The notes: generated by a model not told the origin, from the letters alone. A DNA stretch of 35,093 bases from Flaviflexus sp. (GCA_030537635.1 JAUNVM010000023.1:1-35093), one strand, 5' to 3'; shown: positions 1-9,324, counted from the first letter of the stretch. A program made the numbers and translations.

Positions 1-1466
1 CCATCGCCAAGGAGATCGAGCTCGAGGAGCCGTACGAGAAGATCGGCGCCGAGCTGGTCAAGGAGGTCGCCAAGAAGACCGACGACGTTGCCGGCGACGG
101 CACCACCACCGCCACCGTGCTCGCCCAGGCGCTCGTCCGCGAGGGCCTGCGCAACGTGGCCGCCGGTGCCAACCCGATCGCCCTCAAGAAGGGCATCGAG
201 ACCGCGGTCGAGAAGATCACTGAGCGCCTGCTGGCAGACGCCAAGGAGATCGAGACCAAGGACCAGATTGCCGCCACCGCCGCCATCTCCGCCGGCGATC
301 CCGCCATCGGCGAGCTCATCGCCGAGTCCCTGGACAAGGTTGGCAAGGAAGGCGTCGTTACCGTCGAGGAGTCCAACACCTTCGGCCTCGAGCTTGAGCT
401 CACCGAGGGCATGCGCTTCGACAAGGGCTACCTCTCCCCCTACTTCGTCACCGATCCGGAGCGCCAGGAGGTCGTCCTCGAGGATGCTCACGTGCTCCTC
501 GTCGAGTCGAAGATCGCCAACGTCAAGGATCTCCTGCCCCTGCTGGAGAAGGTCATGCAGACCGGCAAGCCGCTGGTCATCATCGCCGAGGACATCGAGG
601 GCGAGGCCCTGGCCACGCTCGTCGTCAACAAGATCCGCGGCACCTTCAAGTCGGCCGCCGTCAAGGCCCCCGGCTTCGGTGACCGCCGCAAGGCGATGCT
701 GCAGGACATGGCGATTCTCACCGGTGGCCAGGTGATCTCCGAGACCGTCGGCCTCAAGCTCGAGAACGCCGATCTCGACCTGCTGGGCCACGCCCGCAAG
801 GTCGTCATGACCAAGGACGAGACCACGATCGTTGACGGTGCCGGCACCGCCGAGCAGATCGAGGGCCGCGTCGCCCAGATCAAGGGCGAGATCGAGAACT
901 CGACCTCCGATTACGACCGTGAGAAGCTCCAGGAGCGCCTCGCCAAGCTGGCCGGCGGCGTTGCCGTCATCAAGGCCGGTGCGGCCACCGAGGTGGAGCT
1001 CAAGGAGCGCAAGCACCGCATCGAGGATGCTGTGCGCAATGCCAAGGCTGCCGTCGAGGAGGGCATCGTCCCCGGTGGCGGTGTCGCCCTGCTCCAGGCC
1101 GCCAAGGAGGCCTTCGAGGGCCTCGAGCTCGACGGTGACGAGGCGACCGGCGCCAACATCGTCAAGGTTGCCGTTGCCGCCCCGCTCAAGCAGATCGCGG
1201 AGAATGCGGGTCTTGAGGGTGGAGTCGTGGCCGAGAAGGTGGCGAACCTCGATGCTGGCATCGGCCTCAACGCCGCGACCGGCGAGTACGAGGACCTCCT
1301 CGAAGCCGGCGTCAACGATCCGGTGAAGGTCACCCGTTCCGCCCTGCAGAACGCCGCCTCCATTGCCGGCCTCTTCCTCACCACCGAGGCCGTTGTCGCT
1401 GACAAGCCCGAGCCGCCGGCCGCCCCGGCCGCCCCGGGTGCCGACGAGATGGCGGGCATGTACTAA
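1..1466 (+). CDS. groEL: 60-kDa chaperonin GroEL, 5'-truncated by window edge
   Basis: This is an ATP-dependent cytosolic chaperonin subunit that forms tetradecameric rings for protein folding. The reading frame is open from base 3, so the gene starts outside the window. About 488 residues are visible of a family length near 540, so roughly the first 50 are missing. The ATP-binding signature GDGTTTA lies near visible residue 33, and [10 protein letters not shown] and the GGGVALLQA region follow in the usual order. The tail ends in an Ala/Pro-rich stretch and DEMAGMY, a modest version of the Gly-Met tail. Actinobacteria often carry two groEL copies. No groES is visible, so I cannot say which paralogue this is. 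The stop codon TAA is at 1464-1466 and a strong hairpin terminator follows 24 bases later. Confidence 0.97.
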   Translation, partial: IAKEIELEEPYEKIGAELVKEVAKKTDDVAGDGTTTATVLAQALVREGLRNVAAGANPIALKKGIETAVEKITERLLADAKEIETKDQIAATAAISAGDPAIGELIAESLDKVGKEGVVTVEESNTFGLELELTEGMRFDKGYLSPYFVTDPERQEVVLEDAHVLLVESKIANVKDLLPLLEKVMQTGKPLVIIAEDIEGEALATLVVNKIRGTFKSAAVKAPGFGDRRKAMLQDMAILTGGQVISETVGLKLENADLDLLGHARKVVMTKDETTIVDGAGTAEQIEGRVAQIKGEIENSTSDYDREKLQERLAKLAGGVAVIKAGAATEVELKERKHRIEDAVRNAKAAVEEGIVPGGGVALLQAAKEAFEGLELDGDEATGANIVKVAVAAPLKQIAENAGLEGGVVAEKVANLDAGIGLNAATGEYEDLLEAGVNDPVKVTRSALQNAASIAGLFLTTEAVVADKPEPPAAPAAPGADEMAGMY

Positions 1467-1490
1467 ACCCATCCGCGTGACACACGTGAG

Positions 1491-1522
1491 AAGGCGGGGG
1501 ATGCGACAGCATTCCCCGCCTT
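1491..1522 (+). terminator. Intrinsic-type terminator of groEL
   Basis: A 14-bp stem (1491-1504 with 1509-1522, one G-T wobble) closes a GACA loop, starting 24 bases after the groEL stop. The 3' side is CGTCTATT, only weakly T-rich, as is common in high-GC actinobacteria. Confidence 0.75.
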
Positions 1523-1531
1523 CGTCTATTC

Positions 1532-1670
1532 GAGGGCGACGGCGAGACGTCGCCCTCCGGGTGCCCGCCCACAACTGCGCAGCGCGCGAGGATATACCGG
1601 CGTGCGAATATGCGAGCCTGAGAATGCTCCAGCCTGAGACTGTGCCCGCGGGTTAAGGCACGCGGGCACA
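1532..1670. repeat. Two further inverted repeats between groEL and the HD gene
   Basis: The gap 1467-1776 separates two convergent genes. Besides the groEL terminator it holds a 9-bp inverted repeat (1532-1540 with 1549-1557, 8-nt loop) and a perfect 10-bp inverted repeat, TGTGCCCGCG at 1641-1650 with its complement at 1661-1670. Either could end transcripts from the minus-strand gene that stops at 1777. I see no credible coding region in the gap. Confidence 0.5.
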
Positions 1671-1776
1671 GGCACGCACCGGCACGGCCGGCCGCAGCGA
1701 GTTGAGCTGGGGCCACCCCTCGGGGGAGAGGCGAAACCTGTGTGCGTCACTGGCCCACGGGCTTGGCCGGGCGGGC

Positions 1777-3123
1777 TCAGAACTCCGGTTCGGCCTCGAT
1801 GCCGGCGCGGGGCTCTTCGGCCGCGATGTCATCTTCGTCAATCCACTCGGGGGTCTCCTCGGAGGGAGCCGACTCGGGGCTTGCGGGTGAGGGCGGGGTG
1901 GGAGTCTCCGGCGTGAGGGTCGAGGTTGATGGGGCGGGAGTGTCTGCGGTGCGAGGATGGGCGGGGGAGACCTGCCCGGCTTGGCGGCGCTCGATCCGCT
2001 CTTGCATCTGCCGGGCAATCTCGTCGCGTTCGGCCTTCTTCTTTTCCTCCGGCGTCATTTTCCGCGTGGGAATGGGGGCCGAGGTTTCCTCGGGCAGGGC
2101 CTCGAGGGAGGACTTCGTGTCCGTGGAGTCCTCGGGGCTCATGGCCGAGGGGCGGGCCGGCCGTGGGCGCGGCTCGGTATCCTCACCGCCACGCACGGGG
2201 GCCTTTTCCACCTCGACGTCCTGGGGATCTTCCTGGGGCGCCTCGGACTCGTCGGCCTTCTCTCGTTCCTTGCGCTCGCGAAGCCGGCGGTATTCCTTCG
2301 GGGTGAGCGGACCATCGGGGGTGCTGGCCGAAGGGACGCTGTCGGCGGAGGTCAGCTCTTCTGCCGCCTCGATGTCCTCGGTGCTGATCTCCTCGGTGAG
2401 CTGGTCAATCTTTCGCTCAAGCCGTTCGAGTTCGGCCTGGAGATTCTCTCGGGCCTGATTCTCCCACTGGCGCCCCAGCGGGGAGGCGAAGAGGCGGCGG
2501 CGGTCGAGGAGGCGGCGCACGATCTTGCGCCGGGCCCGGAAGAACGCCATCTTCGGGATGTGGCCGTATTCCTCGGCAATCTCGTCGAGATACTTGGCGT
2601 AGCGCTGCGGATTGGCCGCGAGGGAGCCGAGATGAGCATCGCACAGGGCGAGGAGGTCAATATCAATGGCCTCCATCGACGTTGTCGTCTTCTCGCAGTC
2701 CTCGCCACCCTTGCGGGAGCGGATCTTCATGCCGGTGATGAGGTCGCAGATCCGGTCAATGTTCTCCTCGGGGATGCCGAGGGCCTCGAGCTCGGTGCGG
2801 GCCAGGGCTGCGGACGCCACCTCGTCTTCCCCACCATTGCGGGTGTAGGTGTCGCGCCGAGAGGTGGAGAAGACGGCTCCGTGGTAGAAGGCCGCCAGGT
2901 TGACCATGTCGGGATGGTGGGTTTCACCGGCCAGCGTGCCGAGCCTTTTCAGCATATCGGCGAGGTGACGAACGTCGTGGTGGTGCCGCTCGGGCGAATT
3001 CCACCGCTCGAGCAGGGCCAGGCAGGCGGCCTCGATCTGCTTATCGTCGGCGGTGGCGCCCACTGCCTGCGCGCTGCGCAGGTAGCTGGGGACCAGCCAC
3101 TGGGGAAGCTCGAATGACACCAT
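1777..3123 (-). CDS. HD-superfamily phosphohydrolase homologue (COG4339-like) with disordered acidic C-terminal tail
   Basis: The 448-residue protein has an N-terminal domain of about 230 residues resembling the predicted metal-dependent HD phosphohydrolases of the COG4339 type; the substrate is not known to me. Visible landmarks are the His-rich motif HHHDVRHL (residues 47-54), FYHGAVF (79-85), and IDIDLLALCDAHLG further on. In this family the second motif normally carries the His-Asp doublet; here it reads His81-Gly82, so the metal-binding Asp appears lost. A probable coiled coil (about 245-280) and then a roughly 160-residue Glu/Pro/Ser/Thr-rich, probably disordered tail follow, which the family core does not have. 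The start at 3123 is chosen because AGGAGA lies 4 nt upstream; an upstream in-frame start at 3195 lacks such a site. It is divergent from the SDR gene. Confidence 0.75.
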   Translation of the reverse strand: MVSFELPQWLVPSYLRSAQAVGATADDKQIEAACLALLERWNSPERHHHDVRHLADMLKRLGTLAGETHHPDMVNLAAFYHGAVFSTSRRDTYTRNGGEDEVASAALARTELEALGIPEENIDRICDLITGMKIRSRKGGEDCEKTTTSMEAIDIDLLALCDAHLGSLAANPQRYAKYLDEIAEEYGHIPKMAFFRARRKIVRRLLDRRRLFASPLGRQWENQARENLQAELERLERKIDQLTEEISTEDIEAAEELTSADSVPSASTPDGPLTPKEYRRLRERKEREKADESEAPQEDPQDVEVEKAPVRGGEDTEPRPRPARPSAMSPEDSTDTKSSLEALPEETSAPIPTRKMTPEEKKKAERDEIARQMQERIERRQAGQVSPAHPRTADTPAPSTSTLTPETPTPPSPASPESAPSEETPEWIDEDDIAAEEPRAGIEAEPEF

Positions 3124-3152
3124 GGGATCTCCTGGAAGCGATGGACACGGGA

Positions 3153-3227
3153 AGTCTAGACCTTTTGCCGAACAGTTGCGAGTGGCCTCGACCATTTCAC
3201 TGCGGATTTGACGTTGTGCATTAGGCT
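3153..3227. promoter_or_regulatory. Divergent promoter region between HD gene and SDR gene
   Basis: The 147-bp divergent gap has -10-like TAGACT on the minus strand (plus-strand 3153-3158), facing the HD gene, and TAGGCT at 3222-3227, facing the SDR gene. No convincing -35 matches are seen at standard spacing for either. Both genes also have a Shine-Dalgarno sequence, so their mRNAs would be leadered. Confidence 0.4.
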
Positions 3228-3270
3228 AGAAAGCAAATGCGTTAACCGCGCTATTGGAAGGAGCGCCCCT

Positions 3271-4068
3271 ATGGGGAAGTCCCCATCGGCTACGGCCTTG
3301 GCCGGACGTGCCCTCATCACCGGGGGCACGTCCGGCATTGGCCTGGAGTTTGCCCGGCAGTTGGCCAGCCGCGGAAATCCGCTGGTTCTCGTGGCCCGCG
3401 ACGGCGAACGCCTGGAGCGTACCTGCGAGCAGCTGCGCTGGCGGTACGGGGTTGAGGCGGAGCCGCTGGCGGCGGATCTCACCGCCGAGGAGGACCGGCT
3501 CCGGGTGGCCGATCGGCTCCGTGATGAGGCCAAGCCGGTTGGCATCCTCGTCAACAATGCGGGCATGGGACTGCATCATCCGCTCGTCACCGACGATGTG
3601 GCGCCGCACCGCACGGCCATGGACCTCATGGCCTGGTGCGTGCTCGAGCTTGGCGCGGCTGCCGGGCTTGCCATGGCCAAGCGCGGCGAGGGCATCATCA
3701 TCAACACGGCCTCCGTGTCCGGCCTCGTGCCCATGGGCGCATATTCGGCGCTCAAGGCCTGGGTGCGGGTCTATTCGGACTCCCTCTACCTGCAGCTGTC
3801 CGATTCGGGCGTTCACGTGACGACGTTTATGCCGGGCTGGGTGCGCACCGAGCATCACGCCCGGGCGGGGATCTCCACCTCGAACATCCCGGACTTCCTG
3901 TGGCTCGACCTGGAGAAGCTCGTGTCCACCTGCCTGGCCGATACCGCGAAGGGTAAGGTTCGCTCCACCCCGTCACTGCGCTACAAAATCATCTCGTTCG
4001 CGGCCGAGCACGGGCCGAAGGCGGCGGTGCGCGCGGTGGCCAAGAAGATCAATCGGGGCCGATCGTGA
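3271..4068 (+). CDS. SDR-family NAD(P)-dependent oxidoreductase
   Basis: This is a 265-residue classical short-chain dehydrogenase/reductase, a cytosolic enzyme that reduces or oxidises a carbonyl/alcohol using NAD(P)H; the substrate cannot be read from sequence. The Rossmann motif TGGTSGIG is at residues 17-24, NNAG at 95-98, a likely catalytic Ser near 148, and the YSALK catalytic Tyr158/Lys162. It is closest in style to the DltE-like (COG0300) group. The start at 3271 follows GGAAGGAG with 7-nt spacing. The stop overlaps the next gene's GTG start (GTGA), so expression with the acyltransferase is probably coupled. That pairing suggests a lipid or fatty-aldehyde substrate, which is inference only. 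Confidence 0.88.
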   Translation: MGKSPSATALAGRALITGGTSGIGLEFARQLASRGNPLVLVARDGERLERTCEQLRWRYGVEAEPLAADLTAEEDRLRVADRLRDEAKPVGILVNNAGMGLHHPLVTDDVAPHRTAMDLMAWCVLELGAAAGLAMAKRGEGIIINTASVSGLVPMGAYSALKAWVRVYSDSLYLQLSDSGVHVTTFMPGWVRTEHHARAGISTSNIPDFLWLDLEKLVSTCLADTAKGKVRSTPSLRYKIISFAAEHGPKAAVRAVAKKINRGRS

Positions 4069-4838
4069 ACCGTACCTTGCATCCCCTCGACCAGTACCTC
4101 TCCCACGGGCACGAGATTGCCCGCCGGGCGATCCGCAAGCTCCTTATCCGCCCGGTTATCGCCTCCGTCGTCTCCACCTCGGTGGAGGGCGAGGACAATG
4201 TGACGGGGCTTGATGGCGCCTACATTGTCGTGGGTAATCACACGAGCCATCTTGATGCCCCGATGATGTTCTCGCTGCTGCCGGGGCACGTGACCGAGCG
4301 GCTTGCCACCGGGGCCGCCGCCGACTACTTTTATCGCCGCCGTTTCATCTCCCGGATCACGGCCCTGCTGTTCAATACCTATCCGGTGGAGCGCAAGGGC
4401 AAGGCTCAGGCGCCGCTGCGCGGCATCAAGGGGCAGGGCAGCGATGAGCGCGGCCGGGGCCCGGCCGCCGGCATGACCGGGCGCCTGCTCCGCGCCGGCA
4501 TCCCCATCCTCATCTTCCCGGAGGGCACCCGTTCGCGCGACGGGCACATGGGCACCTTTAAGACGGGGGCTGCGGCCCTGTCGATGAAGCTCAATGTTCC
4601 CATGGTTCCCGTCGCCCTCATCGGCGGCCACGAGGCCATGCCCGTGGGCTCCTTCCTGCCCAAGGCGGGCCGTCCTCGCGTCAAGGCGGTGATCGGCCGG
4701 CCCATGACCGCCCATCGGGATGAGTCGGTTGAGGAGTTCAACGACCGGGTTCGTCTCACGGTGGCCACGATGCGGGCAACGGGTCATCCCGCCGTGATCG
4801 ACCATACCGATGCCAAGCCCGATTCGGGCGCGGCCTAG
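4065..4838 (+). CDS. PlsC-family 1-acyl-glycerol-3-phosphate acyltransferase-like protein
   Basis: This is a 257-residue acyltransferase of the PlsC/LPLAT family, which usually transfers an acyl chain to lysophosphatidic acid or a related acceptor at the inner face of the membrane. The catalytic HX4D motif is in NHTSHLD (His59, Asp64) and the glycerol-phosphate-binding motif FPEGTRS is at residues 151-157. Between them lies a basic segment (about 110-137) that may contact the membrane or be a lineage-specific loop. The GTG start overlaps the SDR stop by four bases, so translation is likely coupled. Whether it is the main housekeeping PlsC or a paralogue with another acceptor cannot be told. 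Confidence 0.88.
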   Translation: MNRTLHPLDQYLSHGHEIARRAIRKLLIRPVIASVVSTSVEGEDNVTGLDGAYIVVGNHTSHLDAPMMFSLLPGHVTERLATGAAADYFYRRRFISRITALLFNTYPVERKGKAQAPLRGIKGQGSDERGRGPAAGMTGRLLRAGIPILIFPEGTRSRDGHMGTFKTGAAALSMKLNVPMVPVALIGGHEAMPVGSFLPKAGRPRVKAVIGRPMTAHRDESVEEFNDRVRLTVATMRATGHPAVIDHTDAKPDSGAA

Positions 4839-4906
4839 ATAGCCCAGGTCAGCGGGACATTTTCGGGACGAAGCAGCCCCGAGTATTCGGGTAGCTATCG
4901 CCCCGG

Positions 4907-4928
4907 AGCGCCGCCCAAAGGCGGCCTC
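4907..4928 (+). terminator. Weak hairpin after acyltransferase gene
   Basis: A 6-bp GC stem (GCCGCC 4910-4915 with GGCGGC 4920-4925, CAAA loop), extendable by a bulge to GAG/CTC, lies about 70 bases past the acyltransferase stop. There is no T tract after it. It may end the SDR-acyltransferase transcript. Confidence 0.35.
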
Positions 4929-4972
4929 GGAGGGGGAGGTGTACCCGTAGTACCGATATGCGGCTCCGAGGG

Positions 4973-5009
4973 CTGACGCGGCGCCGATTTTCGTGGGACA
5001 ATGACGCCA
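4973..5009 (+). promoter_or_regulatory. Predicted leaderless promoter of purC
   Basis: -35-like CTGACG (4973-4978), an 18-bp spacer and -10-like GACAAT (4997-5002) put a transcription start at or next to the purC ATG at 5009. No Shine-Dalgarno sequence precedes that ATG, which fits a leaderless mRNA. Confidence 0.5.
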
Positions 5010-5905
5010 TGAGCACCGCGCCACATGAGAATCTGCCCGGCTGGACCCACATCTTTTCCGGAAAGGTGCGGGACGTGTATGCGCCCACCGATGTCTCACA
5101 GTTCTCCGGATCGGACACCATTCTCATGGTGGCATCGGATCGCGTGTCGGCATTCGACCACGTCCTGCCCACCCCGATTCCGGATAAGGGGCGGATCCTC
5201 ACGGCCCTCTCCCTGTGGTGGTTTGAGCAGCTGGCCGATGTCTCGGAGAATCACCTCGTCTCTCTCGACGTACCCGAGCAGGTGGCCGGCCGAGCAATGA
5301 TCACCCGGCGGCTGTCGATGTATCCGATCGAATGCGTGGTGCGCGGCTACATCACCGGCTCCTCGCTGCACGACTATCGGCATACCGGCGCGGTGTGCGG
5401 GGTGAAGCTACCCGAGGGCTTGGACGAGGCAGAGCAGCTGCCGGAACCAATTTTTACCCCGGCTGCAAAGGCTGAGCTGGGCGAGCACGACGAGAACATC
5501 ACCTTCGCCCAGACGATCGACAAGGTGGGCGAGCATGCGGCGCGCTCCCTGCGCGACCGTTCCATCGCCCTCTACCGCCGAGCGAGCGAGATTTGCGCCT
5601 CGCGCGGCATCATCCTTGCCGATACGAAGTTTGAATTCGGCTCGAGGGTTGATCCCGGATCCCACGATGTGATCCTCGCCGACGAGGTGCTCACCCCGGA
5701 TTCATCGCGCTTTTGGCGGGCCCAGGACTACCGTCCGGGCGTCCCCCAACCCTCGCTGGATAAGCAGTTTATCCGCAACTGGCTGCTGGATTCGGGGTGG
5801 GATGGTCACGCGGACGTCCCCGAGCTTCCCGACGAAGTTGTCGAGCGTACGAGGGAGCGCTACATCCAGGTCTACGAGACCTTGAGTGGACGACGCTGGC
5901 AGTAG
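5009..5905 (+). CDS. purC: Phosphoribosylaminoimidazole-succinocarboxamide synthase
   Basis: PurC (298 residues) joins CAIR and L-aspartate using ATP to form SAICAR in de novo purine synthesis, in the cytosol. The N-terminal GKVRDVY motif, the SDRVSAFD segment and the DTKFEFG segment are characteristic of SAICAR synthetase. Length is in the range of the longer actinobacterial form. The start at 5009 is preferred over an upstream in-frame ATG at 4958 because homologues begin just ahead of the FSGKVRD motif and a leaderless promoter fits exactly. It is followed after 37 bases by purS, beginning the purC-purS-purQ-purL cluster. Confidence 0.96.
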   Translation: MSTAPHENLPGWTHIFSGKVRDVYAPTDVSQFSGSDTILMVASDRVSAFDHVLPTPIPDKGRILTALSLWWFEQLADVSENHLVSLDVPEQVAGRAMITRRLSMYPIECVVRGYITGSSLHDYRHTGAVCGVKLPEGLDEAEQLPEPIFTPAAKAELGEHDENITFAQTIDKVGEHAARSLRDRSIALYRRASEICASRGIILADTKFEFGSRVDPGSHDVILADEVLTPDSSRFWRAQDYRPGVPQPSLDKQFIRNWLLDSGWDGHADVPELPDEVVERTRERYIQVYETLSGRRWQ

Positions 5906-5929
5906 GCCCCGCGCGCCCGACCGGCACGC

Positions 5930-5943
5930 TACAGTGTCTTCTA
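5930..5943 (+). promoter_or_regulatory. Predicted leaderless promoter of purS
   Basis: TACAGT (5930-5935) lies 7 nt before the purS ATG at 5943. No Shine-Dalgarno sequence is present in that space and no clear -35 is seen. This would give purSQL an internal promoter separate from purC. Confidence 0.45.
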
Positions 5944-6191
5944 TGGGACGAATTATTGTCGAAGTCATGCCGAAGCCGGAGATCCTCGACCCCCAGGGCA
6001 AGGCTGTTGCCGGCGCCCTCGGACACCAAGGAATTACCCGTTTTACCGTCACTCAGGGCAAGCGTTTTGTCCTGGACACCGAAGGAGAGGTGACCGAGGA
6101 GGCGCTCGCCGAGGCCCGGCGCGCCGCCGAGTCGGTCCTCTCCAATCCGATCATCGAGGACGTCGTTGGCGTCTATGAGGAGCGGGCGTGA
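5943..6191 (+). CDS. purS: Phosphoribosylformylglycinamidine synthase subunit PurS
   Basis: PurS is the small dimeric scaffold of the three-part FGAM synthase (PurS-PurQ-PurL), bridging the glutaminase and the synthetase and assisting ammonia transfer. The 82-residue length, the N-terminal [17 protein letters not shown] pattern, and the order upstream of purQ and purL identify it. The start at 5943 is preferred over an upstream in-frame start at 5886 because it matches family length and is preceded at the right distance by TACAGT. Its TGA overlaps the purQ GTG (GTGA). Confidence 0.95.
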   Translation: MGRIIVEVMPKPEILDPQGKAVAGALGHQGITRFTVTQGKRFVLDTEGEVTEEALAEARRAAESVLSNPIIEDVVGVYEERA

Positions 6192-6871
6192 AGATCGGGA
6201 TCGTCACGTTCCCCGGATCCCTGGACGAGGTCGATGCCGCGCGGGCGGTGCGGCTGGCCGGCGGCACGCCGGTGGCCCTCTGGCACGCCGATGCCGATCT
6301 GCGCGGTGTTGATGCCGTCGTCCTGCCGGGAGGTTTCTCCTACGGTGACTACCTGAGGTGCGGTGCGATTGCGGCGCTCGCCCCCGTGGTCCGCACCATC
6401 ATTGATCGGGCCAAGGGCGGCATGCCCGTGTTGGGCATCTGCAATGGCTTCCAGGTCCTGTGCGAGGCGCACCTGCTGCCCGGTGCGCTCATGCGCAATG
6501 AATCTCAGGAGTTCATCTGCCGCGAGCAGCGGCTCACGGTAGAGAATGTTACGACCGCGTGGACCCACACGTATGACTCCGGCCAGGAGATCACCATTCC
6601 GCTGAAGAACGGCGAGGGATGCTACCGGGCCGATGACGAGACGCTGGCCGAGCTGGAAGGCGAGGGCCGCGTCGTCTTCCGCTACGTGGACAATCCCAAT
6701 GGTTCCCTGGCCGACATTGCCGGGATCACCAACGAGACCGGGAACATCGTCGGCCTCATGCCGCATCCGGAGCACGCGGTGGAAGTGGGCTTCGGCCCGG
6801 ACGGGGCTGCCGGCCCGCGCACCGGCACCGACGGTCTTGCCATGTTTCGCGCGATCGTGGAGGGACGATAA
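6188..6871 (+). CDS. purQ: Phosphoribosylformylglycinamidine synthase subunit PurQ (glutaminase)
   Basis: PurQ (227 residues) is the class I glutamine amidotransferase subunit that releases ammonia from glutamine for FGAM synthesis. The nucleophile is Cys85 in LGICNGFQ, and the His/Glu of the triad lie in HPEH at 193-196. The [10 protein letters not shown] segment is typical of PurQ. The GTG start overlaps the purS stop and has GAGGAG at 6177-6182 ahead of it. The stop TAA shares one base with the purL ATG (TAATG), so the three subunits should be made in step. Confidence 0.97.
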   Translation: MKIGIVTFPGSLDEVDAARAVRLAGGTPVALWHADADLRGVDAVVLPGGFSYGDYLRCGAIAALAPVVRTIIDRAKGGMPVLGICNGFQVLCEAHLLPGALMRNESQEFICREQRLTVENVTTAWTHTYDSGQEITIPLKNGEGCYRADDETLAELEGEGRVVFRYVDNPNGSLADIAGITNETGNIVGLMPHPEHAVEVGFGPDGAAGPRTGTDGLAMFRAIVEGR

Positions 6872-9111
6872 TGCACGACACCGTGGAGCGGGCCCAGGCC
6901 ACGCCCGACGAGGAGATGCCCTACGCCGAACTTGGCCTGACGGAGGACGAGTACCTCCACATCACCCAGCTGCTCGGCCGGCGCCCCACGGCCGCCGAAC
7001 TCGCCATGTACTCGGTCATGTGGTCCGAGCACTGCTCATACAAGTCCTCGAAGAAGCATCTCGCCGCCCAGTTCGGGGCCAAGACATCCGAGGATATGAA
7101 GACCCACCTGCTCGTTGGCATGGGGCAGAATGCCGGGGTTGTTGATATCGGGGACGGCTGGGCGGTCACCTTCAAGGTGGAATCCCACAATCATCCCTCC
7201 TACGTCGAGCCCTATCAGGGCGCGGCCACCGGGGTGGGTGGCATCGTCCGCGACATCATCTCGATGGGAGCCCGGCCCGTCGCGGTCATGGACCAGCTGC
7301 GCTTTGGTGATCCGCAGGAGGCCGATACCTGGCGGGTGGCCTCCGGTGTTATCGCCGGCATCTCCGGCTACGGTAACTGCCTCGGCCTTGCCAACATCGG
7401 CGGGGAAACCGACTTCGACCCCTCCTACCAGGGCAATCCATTGGTCAACGCGCTGTGCGTCGGCGTACTCCGGCACGAGGACATTCACCTGGCCAACGCG
7501 GAAGGCGAAGGCTCCAAGGTCGTGCTGTTTGGCGCCCGCACCGGCGGCGACGGCATCGGCGGCGCCTCCATCCTCGCCTCCGAATCCTTCGAGGGCGGCA
7601 TGCCGGCCAAGCGGCCCTCGGTCCAGGTGGGCGATCCCTTCATGGAGAAGATCCTCATCGAATGCTGCCTCGAGCTGTTTGCCGAGGGCCTCGTCGAGGC
7701 CATCCAGGACCTCGGTGCCGCCGGCATCTCCTGCGCCACCTCCGAGCTCGCCTCCAATGGCGGCATGGGCATGCACGTCGACCTGGAAAAGGTGGCGCTG
7801 CGCGATCCCAGCCTGACCGCCGGCGAGATCCTCATGAGTGAATCCCAGGAGCGGATGATGGCCACGGTGGCCCCCGATAAGCTCGACCGGGCCCTGGAGA
7901 TCATGGCGAAGTGGGAGGTGGAAGCCCAGGTCATCGGCGAGGTGACAGGGGATGGTCGCCTCACCATCGACCACGAGGGCCACCGGATCGTTGATGTTGA
8001 CCCCACCACCGTCGCCCACGACGGCCCGGTCTACGATCGTCCCTACCGCCGGCCCGCCTGGCAGGACGTCCTCCAGGCCGATACCCCGGACTCGCTGCCC
8101 GCCCCCGCATCCGGCGCGGAGCTCGCCGACCAGCTGCGCACCATTCTCCACAGCCCCAATGAGTCCGCCAAGGACTGGGTGACCCGCCGGTATGACCGGT
8201 TCGTGCGCGGTAATACGGCGCTCGCGGCGCCGGATGATGCCGGAGTCGTGCGGGTGGTCGAGGACACCGGTCGTGGCATTGCCATCGCCACCGATGCCAA
8301 TGGCTGGTACACCAAGCTGGATCCGCGCCTCGGCGCCCGCCAAGCACTTGCCGAGGCGTACCGCAATGTGTGCACGGTCGGGGCCGAGCCCCGGGCCGTC
8401 ACCAACTGCCTCAACTTCGGCAACCCGGAGGATCCGGAGCTCATGTGGCAGCTCGTTGAAGCCATGACCGGTCTGGCCGATGGTTGCGCGGAGCTGAGAA
8501 TTCCGGTGACCGGCGGCAATGTCTCGCTCTACAACACCTCCGGGGACCTGTCGATCAACCCGACCCCCGTCGTGGGTGTTCTCGGTGTCCTCGATGACGT
8601 CGCCACCGTGCGACCCTCGGGCTGGTTCGAGGACGGCCAGGCCATCGTCCTGCTCGGCGACACGACGGCCGAGTTTGGCGGCTCCGCCTGGGCCAGGGAG
8701 ATCCACGGCCACCTTGGCGGCACCCCGCCAACGGTGGATCTCAAGGCCGAGCAGCGCCTCGGCGAGGTCCTGCGCAGCATCGATGTGGCCTGCGCCCACG
8801 ACCTGTCCGAGGGGGGTCTGTTCATCGCCCTGGCGGAGATGGCGGCTCGGTTCTCGGTTGGCGCCTCCGTCGACATCTCCTGCCTCAACCTGTCCGATCA
8901 CGCCGCCCTTCTCTCCGAATCCCAGGCCCGCTGTCTCGTGGCCGGCACCCCTCAGCAGATGGCACAGGTGATCGAGCGGGCAGAGCAGGCCGGCGTGCCC
9001 GCCCGGCACATCGGCTTTTCCGGCGGCGATCTCCTCGTCATCGAGGGGGAGGAACGATACTCCTTCCCCGTCAGCGAGCTCTCCGGCACCGAGCCCGGTC
9101 CCGTCGCCTAA
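6871..9111 (+). CDS. purL: Phosphoribosylformylglycinamidine synthase subunit PurL
   Basis: PurL (746 residues) is the ATP-dependent synthetase that converts FGAR and ammonia to FGAM. Its length is that of the small PurL form that needs separate PurS and PurQ, both encoded directly upstream. Visible landmarks include [12 protein letters not shown] near the N-terminus, [18 protein letters not shown], and in the second half CLNFGNPE and TGGNVSLYN. The two halves show the internal duplication expected of the AIRS-like fold. Translation is probably coupled to purQ through the TAATG junction. A strong terminator lies 12 bases past the stop. Confidence 0.97.
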   Translation: MHDTVERAQATPDEEMPYAELGLTEDEYLHITQLLGRRPTAAELAMYSVMWSEHCSYKSSKKHLAAQFGAKTSEDMKTHLLVGMGQNAGVVDIGDGWAVTFKVESHNHPSYVEPYQGAATGVGGIVRDIISMGARPVAVMDQLRFGDPQEADTWRVASGVIAGISGYGNCLGLANIGGETDFDPSYQGNPLVNALCVGVLRHEDIHLANAEGEGSKVVLFGARTGGDGIGGASILASESFEGGMPAKRPSVQVGDPFMEKILIECCLELFAEGLVEAIQDLGAAGISCATSELASNGGMGMHVDLEKVALRDPSLTAGEILMSESQERMMATVAPDKLDRALEIMAKWEVEAQVIGEVTGDGRLTIDHEGHRIVDVDPTTVAHDGPVYDRPYRRPAWQDVLQADTPDSLPAPASGAELADQLRTILHSPNESAKDWVTRRYDRFVRGNTALAAPDDAGVVRVVEDTGRGIAIATDANGWYTKLDPRLGARQALAEAYRNVCTVGAEPRAVTNCLNFGNPEDPELMWQLVEAMTGLADGCAELRIPVTGGNVSLYNTSGDLSINPTPVVGVLGVLDDVATVRPSGWFEDGQAIVLLGDTTAEFGGSAWAREIHGHLGGTPPTVDLKAEQRLGEVLRSIDVACAHDLSEGGLFIALAEMAARFSVGASVDISCLNLSDHAALLSESQARCLVAGTPQQMAQVIERAEQAGVPARHIGFSGGDLLVIEGEERYSFPVSELSGTEPGPVA

Positions 9112-9123
9112 CCGCACACCCTC

Positions 9124-9151
9124 GCGGCCCCGACGGCAACGTCGGGGCCGC
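9124..9151 (+). terminator. Terminator of the purC-purS-purQ-purL cluster
   Basis: A perfect 11-bp GC-rich stem (9124-9134 with 9141-9151) with loop GGCAAC sits 12 bases past the purL stop and is followed by TCTTCTTG. Confidence 0.85.
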
Positions 9152-9324
9152 TCTTCTTGCCATCACCGCCGACCGGCCCTCAGGGGCTTTTGACGCCGAC
9201 CGTGCCGGCAGCCGCAGTGGCGTCCCGTCGGCAGCCGCAACGCGAACCTCACCGTCGGACACCTCCTTGTACAACCGCGGAGAACCCTGACTTTGCATTG
9301 ACGATTTTCTGACCTTATCTGGGG

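Noticed and set aside
3237..3245. ATG CGT TAA mini-frame just after the TAGGCT box of the SDR gene
   Set aside because: Two-codon frames occur by chance and the spacing from the -10 is 9 nt, not the 6-7 nt of the leaderless pattern.
7036..9117. 693-codon minus-strand open frame opposite purL
   Set aside because: It is a long antisense frame caused by GC-rich codon structure. The plus-strand frame is unmistakably purL, and the antisense product has no recognisable motif.
9205..9240. Two copies of CGGCAGCCGCA in the purL-gdhA gap
   Set aside because: Only two short GC-rich copies are present, with no promoter or symmetry that would make them a clear binding site.
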